Assembly: GCF_900184795.1 (NCBI RefSeq)
Contig: NZ_FXXN01000026.1
Coordinates: 378,064 to 442,063 of the forward strand
From: Magnetospirillum sp. 15-1
GTDB taxonomy: Bacteria; Pseudomonadota; Alphaproteobacteria; Rhodospirillales; Magnetospirillaceae
Direction of reading: 5' to 3'
Length of the DNA: 64,000 nucleotides
In this document: piece by piece, positions 17,433 through 25,469 of the stretch
How positions within the stretch are numbered: the first letter of the stretch is position 1
Layout of the letters: each line of letters starts with the position of its first letter
Program-made: the position numbers and the translations under genes
Notes under the pieces: model-generated
Databases searched by the model: none
What the model was told of the DNA's origin: nothing
The model's input: only the letters and a program-made list of their open reading frames with translations

Positions 17433-18338
17433 ATGCGACACCGTTTGATCATCGCCGGCCTGCTTTGGTTGCTGACCGCCGGCCGCGCCCACGCCCTCGA
17501 CGTCTTCGCCTGCGAGCCGGAATGGGGGGCGCTGGCCACCGAGATCGGCGGCGATGCCGCCGACGTCTTCACCGCCACCACCGCGCGGCAGGACCCGCAT
17601 CAGATCCAGGCCCGCCCCGCCCTGATCGCCCGCCTGCGCGCCGCCGATCTGGTGGTCTGCACCGGGGCCGAGCTGGAAATCGGCTGGATGCCGGTACTGC
17701 TGCGCCAGGGCGCCAATGCCAAGGTTCAGCCCGGCAGCCCCGGCTATTTCGAGGCCGCTTCCGCCGTCCGGCTGCTCGACATCCCCACCCGTCTGGACCG
17801 GGCCGACGGAGATGTGCATGCCGCCGGCAACCCCCACATCCAGACCGCGCCCGCCAATATCCGGGCGGTGGGCATCGCCCTGGCCCTGCGCATGGCCGAG
17901 ATCGATCCCGGCCATGCCGCCTTGTACCGGGAGCGCGAGCGGGCGTTCCGCGCCCGCCTCGACGCCGCCATGGCGCGCTGGACGACCGAGGCGGCTCCCC
18001 TCAGGGGAAGCGCCGTCGCCGTCCAGCACAGGGATTGGCGCTATCTGCTGGACTGGCTGGGAATGACCGAGGCGGCCACCCTGGAACCCAAGCCCGGCGT
18101 GCCACCCAGCGCCGGCTATCTGGCGGGGATCATCGACGGGCTGCCCGGAAAGAATGTCCGCATGATCCTTTACGCCGCCTACCAGGATGCCAAGCCGTCG
18201 GAATTCGTCGCCGCCAAGACCGGTATTCCGGCGGTGGAACTGCCCTTCACCGTCGGCGGCACCGATCAGGCCGGTGACCTGATCGCCCTTTACGACGACA
18301 CCATCGGAAGGCTGCTGGCCCATGCCGACAAGCACTGA
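17433..18338 (+). CDS. znuA: ZnuA-like periplasmic metal-binding protein
   Basis: 301 aa from ATG at 17433, with a GAGGAGG site. Signal peptide 1-22 (ending GRAHA). Cluster A-I solute-binding fold: DVFACEPEWGALATEIGG at the mature N-terminus and probable metal ligands in DPHQIQ and GNPHIQT, with further His (QHRDW) and Asp (YAAYQDA) sites. There is no His-rich loop. It binds zinc, possibly manganese, for the permease encoded next. It overlaps that gene by 17 bases. Confidence 0.85.
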   Translation: MRHRLIIAGLLWLLTAGRAHALDVFACEPEWGALATEIGGDAADVFTATTARQDPHQIQARPALIARLRAADLVVCTGAELEIGWMPVLLRQGANAKVQPGSPGYFEAASAVRLLDIPTRLDRADGDVHAAGNPHIQTAPANIRAVGIALALRMAEIDPGHAALYRERERAFRARLDAAMARWTTEAAPLRGSAVAVQHRDWRYLLDWLGMTEAATLEPKPGVPPSAGYLAGIIDGLPGKNVRMILYAAYQDAKPSEFVAAKTGIPAVELPFTVGGTDQAGDLIALYDDTIGRLLAHADKH

Positions 18339-19083
18339 ACTGTCCATCCTGGGACCGGCCTTCCTGGCCGGTCTGCTGGTGCTGGCCACCCATGTGCCGC
18401 TGGGCCGCATGGTGCTGGACCGCGGCATCGTCTTCATCGACCTCGCCATCGCGCAGGTGGCGGGATTGGGCGTGGTCGTGGCCGACAGCCTGGGCTGGGA
18501 ACCCGACGGCCTGTCGGTTCAGGCCAGTGCGGTGACCGCCGCCCTGCTGGCCGCCGCCTTCCTGATCTGGACCGAACGGCGGCTGGCCCATATGCAGGAA
18601 GCCGTCATCGGCGTGGTGTTCGTGGTCGCCGCCAGCGCCGAGATCATCCTGTTCAGCTTCAACCCCCATGGGGCCGAGCACCTCAAGGATTTGCTGGTGG
18701 GGCAGATCATCTGGGTGACGCCGACCCAACTGATGGCCGCCGCCCTGGTCTCGGCGGCGGTGCTGGCCGTCGCCGCCCGCTGCGACCTCGGGAAACGCCG
18801 CGCCCTGTTCTATGCCCTGTTCGCGGTCTCCATCACCGCGTCGGTACAGTTGGTCGGCGTGTTCCTGGTGTTCGCCTCGCTGATCGTTCCCGCCCTGGCC
18901 GCCCAGGGAACCAGGCGGCCGGCCCTGGCCGGCTACGGAGTGGGAGTGGCCGGCTATGGTCTGGGATTACTGGTTTCCACGGCGCTCGATCTGCCCACGG
19001 GAGCGGCCATCGTCTGCGCCCTGGCCGTGACGGGGATTGCGACCGGGGTGGTCAGGCAGGCGACGAAGCGAAAGGATAAATAA
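18322..19083 (+). CDS. znuB: ZnuB-like ABC transporter permease
   Basis: 253 aa with about eight hydrophobic segments, ABC-3 (ZnuB/TroC/MntB) family. Family features: GPAFLAGLLVLATHVPLG at the N-terminus, a FIDLAIAQVAGLG coupling-like region and LVGVFLVFASLIVPALAA. Forms the inner-membrane channel with ZnuA. The ATPase ZnuC that should energise it is not encoded here or in the rest of the window. It must be supplied in trans, or the complex works differently. Confidence 0.85.
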   Translation: MPTSTELSILGPAFLAGLLVLATHVPLGRMVLDRGIVFIDLAIAQVAGLGVVVADSLGWEPDGLSVQASAVTAALLAAAFLIWTERRLAHMQEAVIGVVFVVAASAEIILFSFNPHGAEHLKDLLVGQIIWVTPTQLMAAALVSAAVLAVAARCDLGKRRALFYALFAVSITASVQLVGVFLVFASLIVPALAAQGTRRPALAGYGVGVAGYGLGLLVSTALDLPTGAAIVCALAVTGIATGVVRQATKRKDK

Positions 19084-19157
19084 CATCTTAATGATGTGAA
19101 ACTATCCTGCGGCAACGGCCCGGAGGCGCAAGCGAGAGAGTCATTGGCCAGAAACGG

Positions 19158-19586
19158 ATGAGGATCGGACAAGGCCGGCACAAAAAAGCCGATGACATCT
19201 CGACCGGCGCGGCCATCGGGCTTCGCCGGCGGGTCGCATCCTGGCTCGGGCTGTTGCTGCTGGCCTTCAATCTGGTTGCCGGTGGCGCCCAGCCCTCGGC
19301 CAAAGCGGCATTCCCCCCATCCGATCACATCACCATCTGTACCGTCGCGGGAATGGTGGCGCTGGACCAGGACGGCCAGACGCAACAGCCGCCCTCCCAC
19401 GAAAGCGTCTGCGGTTTCTGTCTGCCGCTGATGCATGCGGGCGCCATGGTGCCCATGGCCGACTGGATCGGATACCGCCGCATCGCCTCCAATACCGGCG
19501 AAGCCGAGCCCACCGACCAGCGCAGGCCGGTGCCGGGGCAAGGCTTCAGTCCCCATTCGGCCAGGGCACCGCCGCCTCCCCTCTGA
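19158..19586 (+). CDS. DUF2946-family protein at the end of the zinc operon
   Basis: 142 aa. An N-terminal hydrophobic segment (SWLGLLLLAFNLVAGG) and the DUF2946 motif VCGFCLPLMHAG (about 94-105). ITICTVAGM is a further typical segment, and the tail is Pro-rich. Second DUF2946 paralogue of this operon, 74 bases after the permease. ATG at 19158 lacks a clear ribosome site. Role unknown; metal handling inferred from context. Confidence 0.7.
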   Translation: MRIGQGRHKKADDISTGAAIGLRRRVASWLGLLLLAFNLVAGGAQPSAKAAFPPSDHITICTVAGMVALDQDGQTQQPPSHESVCGFCLPLMHAGAMVPMADWIGYRRIASNTGEAEPTDQRRPVPGQGFSPHSARAPPPPL

Positions 19587-19911
19587 TCTGACGCCGCCCC
19601 CGGTCAAGAGCCCCCCGAACCGCGATCGCCCGAGGAACGGGTGAACCGCCATGGGCGCGACAATCGCGCCCCGAACGCTCTCCGCGCGCGCCCAGAGCCT
19701 GCCGCCCGCCCCATGGCGCGGGCGGCATTTCCCGCCCCAGACGAAAGGACTGCACGATGGACCAATGGCCATCGCGCCAAGACCTTTGAAATATACAAAC
19801 GAGCGAACAGTCGCAGCGCGCGGCCAACAAGAGCATGAAACAAAACAAAATATTGATCTTTACACACAACCAGAAGGGACGCGCCATTGAACATGGCCGC
19901 ACTCAATGGAT

Positions 19912-19967
19912 AAGTATTGCCAACACCCATCAATACATTAACTTATTTGCGTCAATACTTAGTGTTG
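19912..19967. repeat. Repeated CAATAC/GTATTG units in front of the ThiF operon
   Basis: TCAATAC occurs at 19930-19936 and 19952-19958 (22 bases apart, about two helical turns). Its reverse complement GTATTG lies at 19914-19919. AAGTATTG (19912-19919) and CAATACTT (19953-19960) form an 8-bp inverted repeat. CAACAC (19921-19926) matches GTGTTG (19962-19967), an interlocking second pairing. This looks like a cluster of regulator sites or alternative RNA stems. Confidence 0.45.
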
Positions 19968-19992
19968 ACTCATTTGCTTCCATGAATATCGT
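19965..19992 (+). promoter_or_regulatory. Possible promoter of the ThiF operon
   Basis: TTGACT (19965-19970), 16 bases, then TATCGT (19987-19992). Transcription would begin near 20000, leaving about 30 bases before ATG at 20030. This supports 20030 rather than the more upstream in-frame ATGs. Confidence 0.4.
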
Positions 19993-20029
19993 CACTGGCA
20001 CTCGCAACGAATTTGAGGCGTGTCAGGAT

Positions 20030-20911
20030 ATGAATACGACAGAAGCCGTAACTCCCGCGGATAAGGACCGCGATGCCTTCTACTGGGAGATGGTCGCCAG
20101 AAATATCGGCGTCTACACCCCGGACGAGCAGGCCAAGCTGAGAACGTCCCGGGTCATCATCTTCGGGCTGGGGGGCGTCGGCGGCTACGAAGCCATCCTT
20201 TGCGCCCGCATGGGCATCGGCCACGTCACCGGAATCGACCCGGACGAGTTCGAGATTTCGAACATCAACCGGCAGATGCTGGCGTCGTCACGCCAGCTCG
20301 GCAAACCCAAGGCCCGTGCCGCCGAGGAGATCGTCACCGACATCAATCCCTGCATGTCGGTCAACTTCGTCCAGGACAAGGTGGACGAGCACAACGTGGC
20401 CGACCTGATCCGCGGCCATGACATCGTGCTGGAAGCGGTCGACGACATGCCGTCACGGGTGATCATCCACCGCACGGCGCGCGAACTGGGCATCCCCAGC
20501 GTCGGCATGTCGGGCAGCCCGCCGACCAGGGGCTTCGTCTCGACCTTCTTTCCCCAGGGCATTGCCTACGAACAGGCGCTGAACCTTCCGGGCATGGGCG
20601 AAAAGCTGACCGATCTGGAACTGCGCCGGCGCATCGCCGACGTGAAGAAGGCCCGCGCCTGGCACTCGGTCGGCCTGGGAGCCCCCAGCCAGTGGGCGCA
20701 GGACTATTGCGACGGTAAGGCCGGGTGGATCATCACCCCGGTTCGCGCCCATCTGCTGTCGCTGTTCAGCTTCCACGAGGTGGTGCAGATCCTGACCGGC
20801 CGCGAGCCGCTGGCCCGCGCCCCCAAGGGAATCCTCATCGATCTGGACACATCGGTTCCGGTCAGGGTCGCCAGCCCGCCCGAGGGCGGCTGGGACTACG
20901 CCACCCTTTAG
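20030..20911 (+). CDS. ThiF/MoeB/HesA-type E1-like protein 1
   Basis: 293 aa. Adenylating Rossmann fold: FGLGGVGGYEA (about 43-53), an Asp after beta-2 (GIDPDEFE) and the Arg-finger region SNINRQML. VDDMPSRVIIHR is the next conserved block. No CxxC zinc pairs are visible, unlike MoeB and ThiF. These enzymes adenylate the C-terminus of a small protein or peptide, but no ThiS/MoaD-like partner is encoded nearby. Start at ATG 20030 is inferred from the promoter; in-frame ATGs exist at 19982 and 19835. A paralogue follows 20 bases downstream. Confidence 0.85.
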   Translation: MNTTEAVTPADKDRDAFYWEMVARNIGVYTPDEQAKLRTSRVIIFGLGGVGGYEAILCARMGIGHVTGIDPDEFEISNINRQMLASSRQLGKPKARAAEEIVTDINPCMSVNFVQDKVDEHNVADLIRGHDIVLEAVDDMPSRVIIHRTARELGIPSVGMSGSPPTRGFVSTFFPQGIAYEQALNLPGMGEKLTDLELRRRIADVKKARAWHSVGLGAPSQWAQDYCDGKAGWIITPVRAHLLSLFSFHEVVQILTGREPLARAPKGILIDLDTSVPVRVASPPEGGWDYATL

Positions 20912-20931
20912 ACTCTTTCAAGGAAACCATC

Positions 20932-21789
20932 ATGACAGCCATCACCAAGAGCCTCTACGAGGCCAGCTTCACCCGCAATTTCGGCGTCATCAGCCACGAG
21001 GAGCAGGCCCGGCTGAACAAGGCCCGCGTCACCGTCGTCGGCGCGGGCGGGGTCGGCGGCATCGCCCTGATCCAACTGGCCCGCATGGGAGTGGGCAGTA
21101 TCCACGTCATCGACCGCGACCAGTTCGAGGCCAGCAACATCAACCGCCAGATGCTGAGCTCGGTCAGCCGGCTGGGCGAGGACAAGGCCGTGGTGGCCGG
21201 AGAGGTCCTGCGCGACATCAATCCCGATATCAGGCTTCGCGTCACCCAGGCCTTCGTCGGCGAGGACAACGCCGCCGACCTGCTGGCCGATTGCGACGTG
21301 GTGATCGACGCCACCGACAACCTGGTGTCGCGCGTCATCATTCACCGCGCGGCGGCCAAGCTGGGCATTCCCTCGGTGTGGATCGCCGTCACGCCGCCGT
21401 TCCGCGGCGGGGTGATGTCGCTGACGCCCGATTCCATGCCTTACGAGTTGGTGCTGCGCCACCCCTCCCACGGCAAGCCGCTGACGCCCGAGATGCGCGA
21501 GCGGGTCGGAGCCCTGAAGGACGGCCGGGCCGCCTATTCGGTGTCCCAGGGCGCCCTGCCCGAATGGGGCGAGGCCTACCTGAAAAAGGAGGCGGCCTGG
21601 GCGGTTCTGGCTCCGGTGGCCAATATCGTCGGCGTACTGGCCAGTTTCGAGGCCTTCAAGCTGATCGTCCGCCGCCCCGGCCTCGACCCGGTGATCGGCC
21701 CCAGGCTGGTCCGGATCGATCTGGCCAAGGAACACATGGTCGAGGCGGTTCTTCCCGAAGACGGCAGTTGGGACAACACCCGCCTGTGA
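20932..21789 (+). CDS. ThiF/MoeB/HesA-type E1-like protein 2
   Basis: 285 aa, paralogue of the preceding protein along its full length. Nucleotide loop VVGAGGVGGIA (about 36-46), VIDRDQFEASNINRQML and TDNLVSRVIIHRAA. Both end in a similar GxWDxxxL tail (WDYATL, WDNTRL). No zinc CxxC pairs. AAGGA lies 7 bases before ATG at 20932. A tandem pair suggests a heterodimer, as in eukaryotic E1 enzymes, or two related adenylation steps. An intrinsic terminator follows. Confidence 0.85.
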   Translation: MTAITKSLYEASFTRNFGVISHEEQARLNKARVTVVGAGGVGGIALIQLARMGVGSIHVIDRDQFEASNINRQMLSSVSRLGEDKAVVAGEVLRDINPDIRLRVTQAFVGEDNAADLLADCDVVIDATDNLVSRVIIHRAAAKLGIPSVWIAVTPPFRGGVMSLTPDSMPYELVLRHPSHGKPLTPEMRERVGALKDGRAAYSVSQGALPEWGEAYLKKEAAWAVLAPVANIVGVLASFEAFKLIVRRPGLDPVIGPRLVRIDLAKEHMVEAVLPEDGSWDNTRL

Positions 21790-21802
21790 TCCGCGCCACC
21801 AA

Positions 21803-21839
21803 GGGGCCGGAGGCCATGCGCGGCCGGCCCCTCCTTTTT
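21803..21839 (+). terminator. Intrinsic terminator after the ThiF pair
   Basis: An 8-bp stem (GGGGCCGG 21803-21810 with CCGGCCCC 21824-21831), extended by GGCC pairing inside the loop, is followed by TCCTTTTT. It partly separates the ThiF pair from the downstream genes. Confidence 0.7.
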
Positions 21840-21853
21840 CCGGGGGAAAGTCA

Positions 21854-22300
21854 ATGCTTCAAGCCGTCGCCGCCCTTGTGGCGATCGCCGCGCTGTCCCT
21901 GATTTCCAAGGATCGCATGCTGATGGCCGCCGCCGTCGCGCTGGCGATCCTGGCGGTCCTGGACAGCCGGCCGGTCTTCACCCTGCTGCAAAGGCACAGC
22001 TTTCAGGTCGGCATCTTCTTCCTGCTGCTGTTCCTCCTGCTGCCCATCGCCAATCAGAAAATCTCCACGACCGACATGGCCCGCCAGTTGCTCAGCATCG
22101 AGGGCGCCGTGGCGGTCATGGCCGGGTTGGCGGTTTCCATCGTCGGCGGGCGGGGAACCGCCATCCTGGCGGGGCATCCGGCCATCCTGACGGGGGTGAT
22201 CATCGGCACCCTGATCGCCGTGCTGTTCTTCCAGGGACTGCCGGCGGGGCTGATCATCGCCGCCGGTCTCCTCGGCTTTCTCCGCCTTTCCCCGGCCTAG
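21854..22300 (+). CDS. DUF441 (YeaL-type) membrane protein
   Basis: 148 aa with four to five hydrophobic helices. Matches the YeaL/UPF0756 pattern: short N-terminal helix, RPVFTLLQRHSFQVGIFFLLLFLLLPIA, SIEGAVAVMAGLAVSIVGGRGTAIL and VIIGTLIAVLFFQGLPAGLIIAAGLL-like ends. Inner-membrane protein of unknown function. AGTCA precedes ATG and GGGGGAAAG (21841-21849) is the ribosome site. It lies 23 bases before the LeuA-like gene. Confidence 0.82.
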   Translation: MLQAVAALVAIAALSLISKDRMLMAAAVALAILAVLDSRPVFTLLQRHSFQVGIFFLLLFLLLPIANQKISTTDMARQLLSIEGAVAVMAGLAVSIVGGRGTAILAGHPAILTGVIIGTLIAVLFFQGLPAGLIIAAGLLGFLRLSPA

Positions 22301-22323
22301 ACATCAAACATCGAGGGTTCACC

Positions 22324-23754
22324 ATGACCAGCCATTACAAACTGATCGACCAGACCGTGCGTGAAGGCGAACAACAGGTCGGCGTACGCTTCACGGCCCG
22401 GCAGAAGATCGAAATCCTCCATCTGCTGGAGGAGTTCGGCATCGACCTGATCGAGGTCGGCCATCCGGGCATTTCCGCCGAAGACGAGCAGATTTGCCGG
22501 GAAACGGCCCTTGCCGCCCGCCGGGCCGAAATCCTGATGCATGCCCGCGCCGATGTGGAGGAAGTGCGCGCCGCCAAGCGGGCCGGAGCCCACTGGGTGG
22601 GAATCTGGGCGTCTCTCAACGACATCGGCCTCGCCACCAAATTCAGCGATCGCCCGGCGTCCTTCGTCAGAGCGAAGATCGCCGAGGCCATCGGCGAGGC
22701 CAAATCCCTGGGCCTGATGGTCCGCTTCACCATCGAGGATGCCTCGCGCACCCCTTGGCGGGATACGGAGGCGGCGGGGCGCGTCGCCCGCGATGCCGGG
22801 GCGGACCGGATCAGTCTGGCCGACACCACCGGCTGTTGGGAGCCCGCCCAATGCGGTGACGCGGTATCGCGGGCCCGCGCCGCCTTCGGCTGCGAAATCG
22901 AGGTGCACCTGCATGACGACCTCGGGCTGGCCCATGCCAACGCCCTGGCCGCCATCGATGCCGGCGCCGCCGTCATCGACACCTCGGTGTTCGGTATCGG
23001 CGAGAGGACCGGCATCACCAATTCCCTGGAGCTGGCGGTCAGCCTTCTCCGCCTGCGCGGCGACCGGCGATTCGACCTCAGCCGGATTCCCCGGCTGGCG
23101 CGCGCCGTCCGCCTCGCCACCGGCTACAGCCCCGACAGCCTGCGCCCGGTGGTCGGCCGCAATGCCTTCACCCACACCTCGGCCTACCATGTCCGCGCGG
23201 TGGGGCGGAATCCCGAAGCCTATGAGGCCTTCCCGCCCCAACTGGTCGGGCGCTCGCGCACCATCGCGCCGGGACGGCCATCTCTCGGCCGGTCGCTGGC
23301 CCTTGATGCCCTGTCCATCGGCCAGCCGTTCGTCAAGGGAGCGTCGGAGCTGAAATATCATCGCGACGGGCCGGGAGTGCGCTGGGTGCTGATGGATTCC
23401 CGCGTCGACCCCCGGACCAGCTTTTACGTGATCCAGCGCTTCATCGGCCTCCACGGCGCGGCCATCGTTCCCGAGAACCACGTGGACTCCCACGCCCATC
23501 ACTGCGACAGCCTGTTCATTTTCTGGGGGGACCAGCCCGACGGCACCGGACTGACCTGCCGGGTCCAGCTCGAAGCCGAGGAAAAAACCGTGGAAAGCCC
23601 GGCCTCGATCTTCATTCCGGCCGAGATGGAGCATTCCTACAGCTATGTTTCGGGCAACGGGACCTATACCAACATCGTCCTGGCCCCCGACTACAACCGG
23701 AGCCTCATGGCCGAGACCGAAGCCGAACCGGAACGGGCCTCGGCCACCCGGTAA
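22324..23754 (+). CDS. LeuA/homocitrate-synthase-like enzyme fused to a cupin domain
   Basis: 476 aa. Residues 1-340 are an HMGL-like (DRE-TIM) barrel: LIDQTVREGEQQ (about 7-18), IEVGHPG and the metal site HLHDDLGLAHAN (about 197-208). This is the fold of 2-isopropylmalate, homocitrate and citramalate synthases. Residues about 345-460 form a cupin-like domain with metal-type histidines (HVDSHAHHCDSLFIF and IFIPAEMEHSY). The regulatory domain of LeuA is absent. A condensation of acetyl-CoA with a 2-oxo acid is inferred; the substrate is unknown. Cupin fusion to this family is unusual. Confidence 0.85.
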   Translation: MTSHYKLIDQTVREGEQQVGVRFTARQKIEILHLLEEFGIDLIEVGHPGISAEDEQICRETALAARRAEILMHARADVEEVRAAKRAGAHWVGIWASLNDIGLATKFSDRPASFVRAKIAEAIGEAKSLGLMVRFTIEDASRTPWRDTEAAGRVARDAGADRISLADTTGCWEPAQCGDAVSRARAAFGCEIEVHLHDDLGLAHANALAAIDAGAAVIDTSVFGIGERTGITNSLELAVSLLRLRGDRRFDLSRIPRLARAVRLATGYSPDSLRPVVGRNAFTHTSAYHVRAVGRNPEAYEAFPPQLVGRSRTIAPGRPSLGRSLALDALSIGQPFVKGASELKYHRDGPGVRWVLMDSRVDPRTSFYVIQRFIGLHGAAIVPENHVDSHAHHCDSLFIFWGDQPDGTGLTCRVQLEAEEKTVESPASIFIPAEMEHSYSYVSGNGTYTNIVLAPDYNRSLMAETEAEPERASATR

Positions 23755-23761
23755 CGGCCGG

Positions 23762-24931
23762 TCAGGCCATGAACACCGGCGCGAAGCCGCCGCCGGGAGT
23801 GCGGAAATTGGTGGTCTGGCCCTGGTACAGCCGGGCCGCCATCTGCACCACCCGTCCCTGCCAGGCGTTGACCCGGATATCCACCTTGAGCTCGGCTCCG
23901 ACATGGTGGAGATTGAGGCGCGACGGCGGTACATAATGCTGGGCCACATAGGGCGAGGTCAGGATGGTCGGCCAGGTGGAGCGCGACAGCTTCTCGCCGC
24001 GATAGACGGCCTTGCCGGCGTGGCCCTTGGCGGGCTTGAAGAACCAGCGCTTGCGCTCGGCCCACAGGCTTTCGGCATTGGCCGCCGATACCGGAACCGT
24101 GAGCGGCACCACCCGGGCCACATTGGCGGCGATATCGGACCGCACCCCGATGGAGCGCAGCGCCTGCTCGTCGGAGAGCAGCGCCATCACCCGCTTGTCG
24201 GAATAGAGGAAGTGGGCGCGCGGATCGGGGGTGACCACCGTCCGCCCCTCCCGCCACGCCTCGGCCAGCACCGCATGGGCCGGGGAGTTCAGACTGAAAT
24301 CCACCAGCCGGTTATAGACCATGTCCACCGCATCGGGCCGGAACTGGTCCGGGTCGAGGACGGTGGCCTGATAGCCGGCCCGCTGGAACAGGCGCTGGTA
24401 GAGCAGGAATTCGGGTTCCAGGTACTGGCTGGAAGGATCGTCGTCGATGATCGCCACCCGCCCCAACGGCCGTTCGCCGCGCTGACGCTCCCATTCGTCG
24501 CGAAAAGCGTCGAGCGCGATGCCTTCCACCTCGGGGGCCTCGCCCAGTTCCGGCCGGCAGGCGGCCAGGGCGCGGGCCTGCACCGCCACCGCCAGCATGC
24601 CGCCGGGATTGGTGTTGATCTCGATCAGGCGCGGCCCCTCGGCGGTCAGGTGAAAGTCGAAGCCCAGCATCCAGCCGCCCAGGCCGTGATCGGGAAGGCC
24701 TTCGCCGCGCGCGATCTCCAGCGCCGCCTCGACCAGGATGGGATCGGCGAAGGCCGTGTGCAGGGCCCGCACCGCCCGCTCCAGACGCTCGATCTCGTGG
24801 GGAGGAAGCAGTACGGCGCAGGGAGACAGCAGGCCGTGGCGCCGCCTCAATGCCTCGCCGAGGGCGGGGTCCCGAAGATCGGCGGCCACCGCATCCCACA
24901 TCCGGTCTTCGGAAACGGAAAGCGCCCTCAC
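23762..24931 (-). CDS. ATP-grasp-like protein at the end of the metal operon
   Basis: 389 aa from GTG at 24931, which overlaps the NosL stop as GTGA, so it belongs to the long minus-strand operon. ATP-grasp-type features: FDFHLTAEGPRLIEINTNPGG (about 91-111) in the metal-binding region, and FKPAKGHAGKAVYRG (about 293-307) in the nucleotide-binding region. The order (acidic metal motif before the glycine-rich lysine motif) suggests a circularly permuted ATP-grasp. An amide- or peptide-bond ligase is inferred. The only neighbour in the other direction is the convergent LeuA-cupin gene, 7 bases away. Confidence 0.7.
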   Translation of the reverse strand: MRALSVSEDRMWDAVAADLRDPALGEALRRRHGLLSPCAVLLPPHEIERLERAVRALHTAFADPILVEAALEIARGEGLPDHGLGGWMLGFDFHLTAEGPRLIEINTNPGGMLAVAVQARALAACRPELGEAPEVEGIALDAFRDEWERQRGERPLGRVAIIDDDPSSQYLEPEFLLYQRLFQRAGYQATVLDPDQFRPDAVDMVYNRLVDFSLNSPAHAVLAEAWREGRTVVTPDPRAHFLYSDKRVMALLSDEQALRSIGVRSDIAANVARVVPLTVPVSAANAESLWAERKRWFFKPAKGHAGKAVYRGEKLSRSTWPTILTSPYVAQHYVPPSRLNLHHVGAELKVDIRVNAWQGRVVQMAARLYQGQTTNFRTPGGGFAPVFMA

Positions 24932-25416
24932 TTAACCCCGCCCTTATCGAGGGTCTTCAACACTTCCACCCCAACCTGATCGAAGGTCAGGATGCGCTTG
25001 CCCTTGTGATCGGCCATGAACTCTTCCGCATCCTGCTTTGACGCCAGCGGCACCAGTTCGTGGCCCATGGGCCCCAGCACGTCGGAGCCCACCACGAAGA
25101 ACGCCCCACGGGCGTCCAGGGTCTTCACCCCGTAATAATCGGTGACCGCCACGATGGCGATGTCGGCGGCGGAATGGCCGGAATCGAACTTCCCCACCTC
25201 GCGCATGAACTTGAACAGGTCCTTGGCCCCGTCGAAATAATGGGTGTGGCCGTCCTTGAACACCACGGCGGCCACCCATTCCGGATACTTGGCGACGAAC
25301 ATGCCGCAGACCGGGCAGACGCTGTTTGGGCCCGGTGGCGCGACCACGACCTCGCCCGCCTCCACCTTTGCGGCAAGCAGGACCAGGGACAGCAGTAGGG
25401 CGGCAATCAGACGCAT
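24928..25416 (-). CDS. nosL: NosL-family protein, Sec-type
   Basis: 162 aa from ATG at 25416. Signal peptide 1-19, no clear lipobox. NosL signature: VCPVCGMFVAKYPEWVAAVVF (about 32-52), then GHTHYFDGAKDLFKFM. NosL proteins bind Cu(I) for assembly of nitrous oxide reductase and related copper sites. NosZ is not encoded in the window. Second NosL of the operon, separated from the other by 53 bases. Confidence 0.88.
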   Translation of the reverse strand: MRLIAALLLSLVLLAAKVEAGEVVVAPPGPNSVCPVCGMFVAKYPEWVAAVVFKDGHTHYFDGAKDLFKFMREVGKFDSGHSAADIAIVAVTDYYGVKTLDARGAFFVVGSDVLGPMGHELVPLASKQDAEEFMADHKGKRILTFDQVGVEVLKTLDKGGVK

Positions 25417-25469
25417 GACATTTTCCTGGAAAGACGGAGGAGGCCAAGGACGGCCCCCTCCGTTGGGTT

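Larger units (their letters stand above)
19587..20029. other. Intergenic leader region, AT-rich in its second half
   Basis: 443 bases without an assigned gene. The left part (to about 19780) is GC-rich with inverted GC tracts. The right part (about 19785-20029) is clearly AT-richer than anything around it. It contains a 10-codon frame MDQWPSRQDL (19757-19789) with an AAAGGA site, repeated TCAATAC units, and a possible promoter at 19965-19992. The frame of the ThiF gene stays open upstream to 19835, but that stretch looks non-coding. Confidence 0.6.

Noticed and set aside
19835..20029. N-terminal extension of the first ThiF protein to ATG 19835
   Set aside because: The stretch is AT-rich, has no homology-like features, lacks a ribosome site and overlaps the proposed promoter and repeats.
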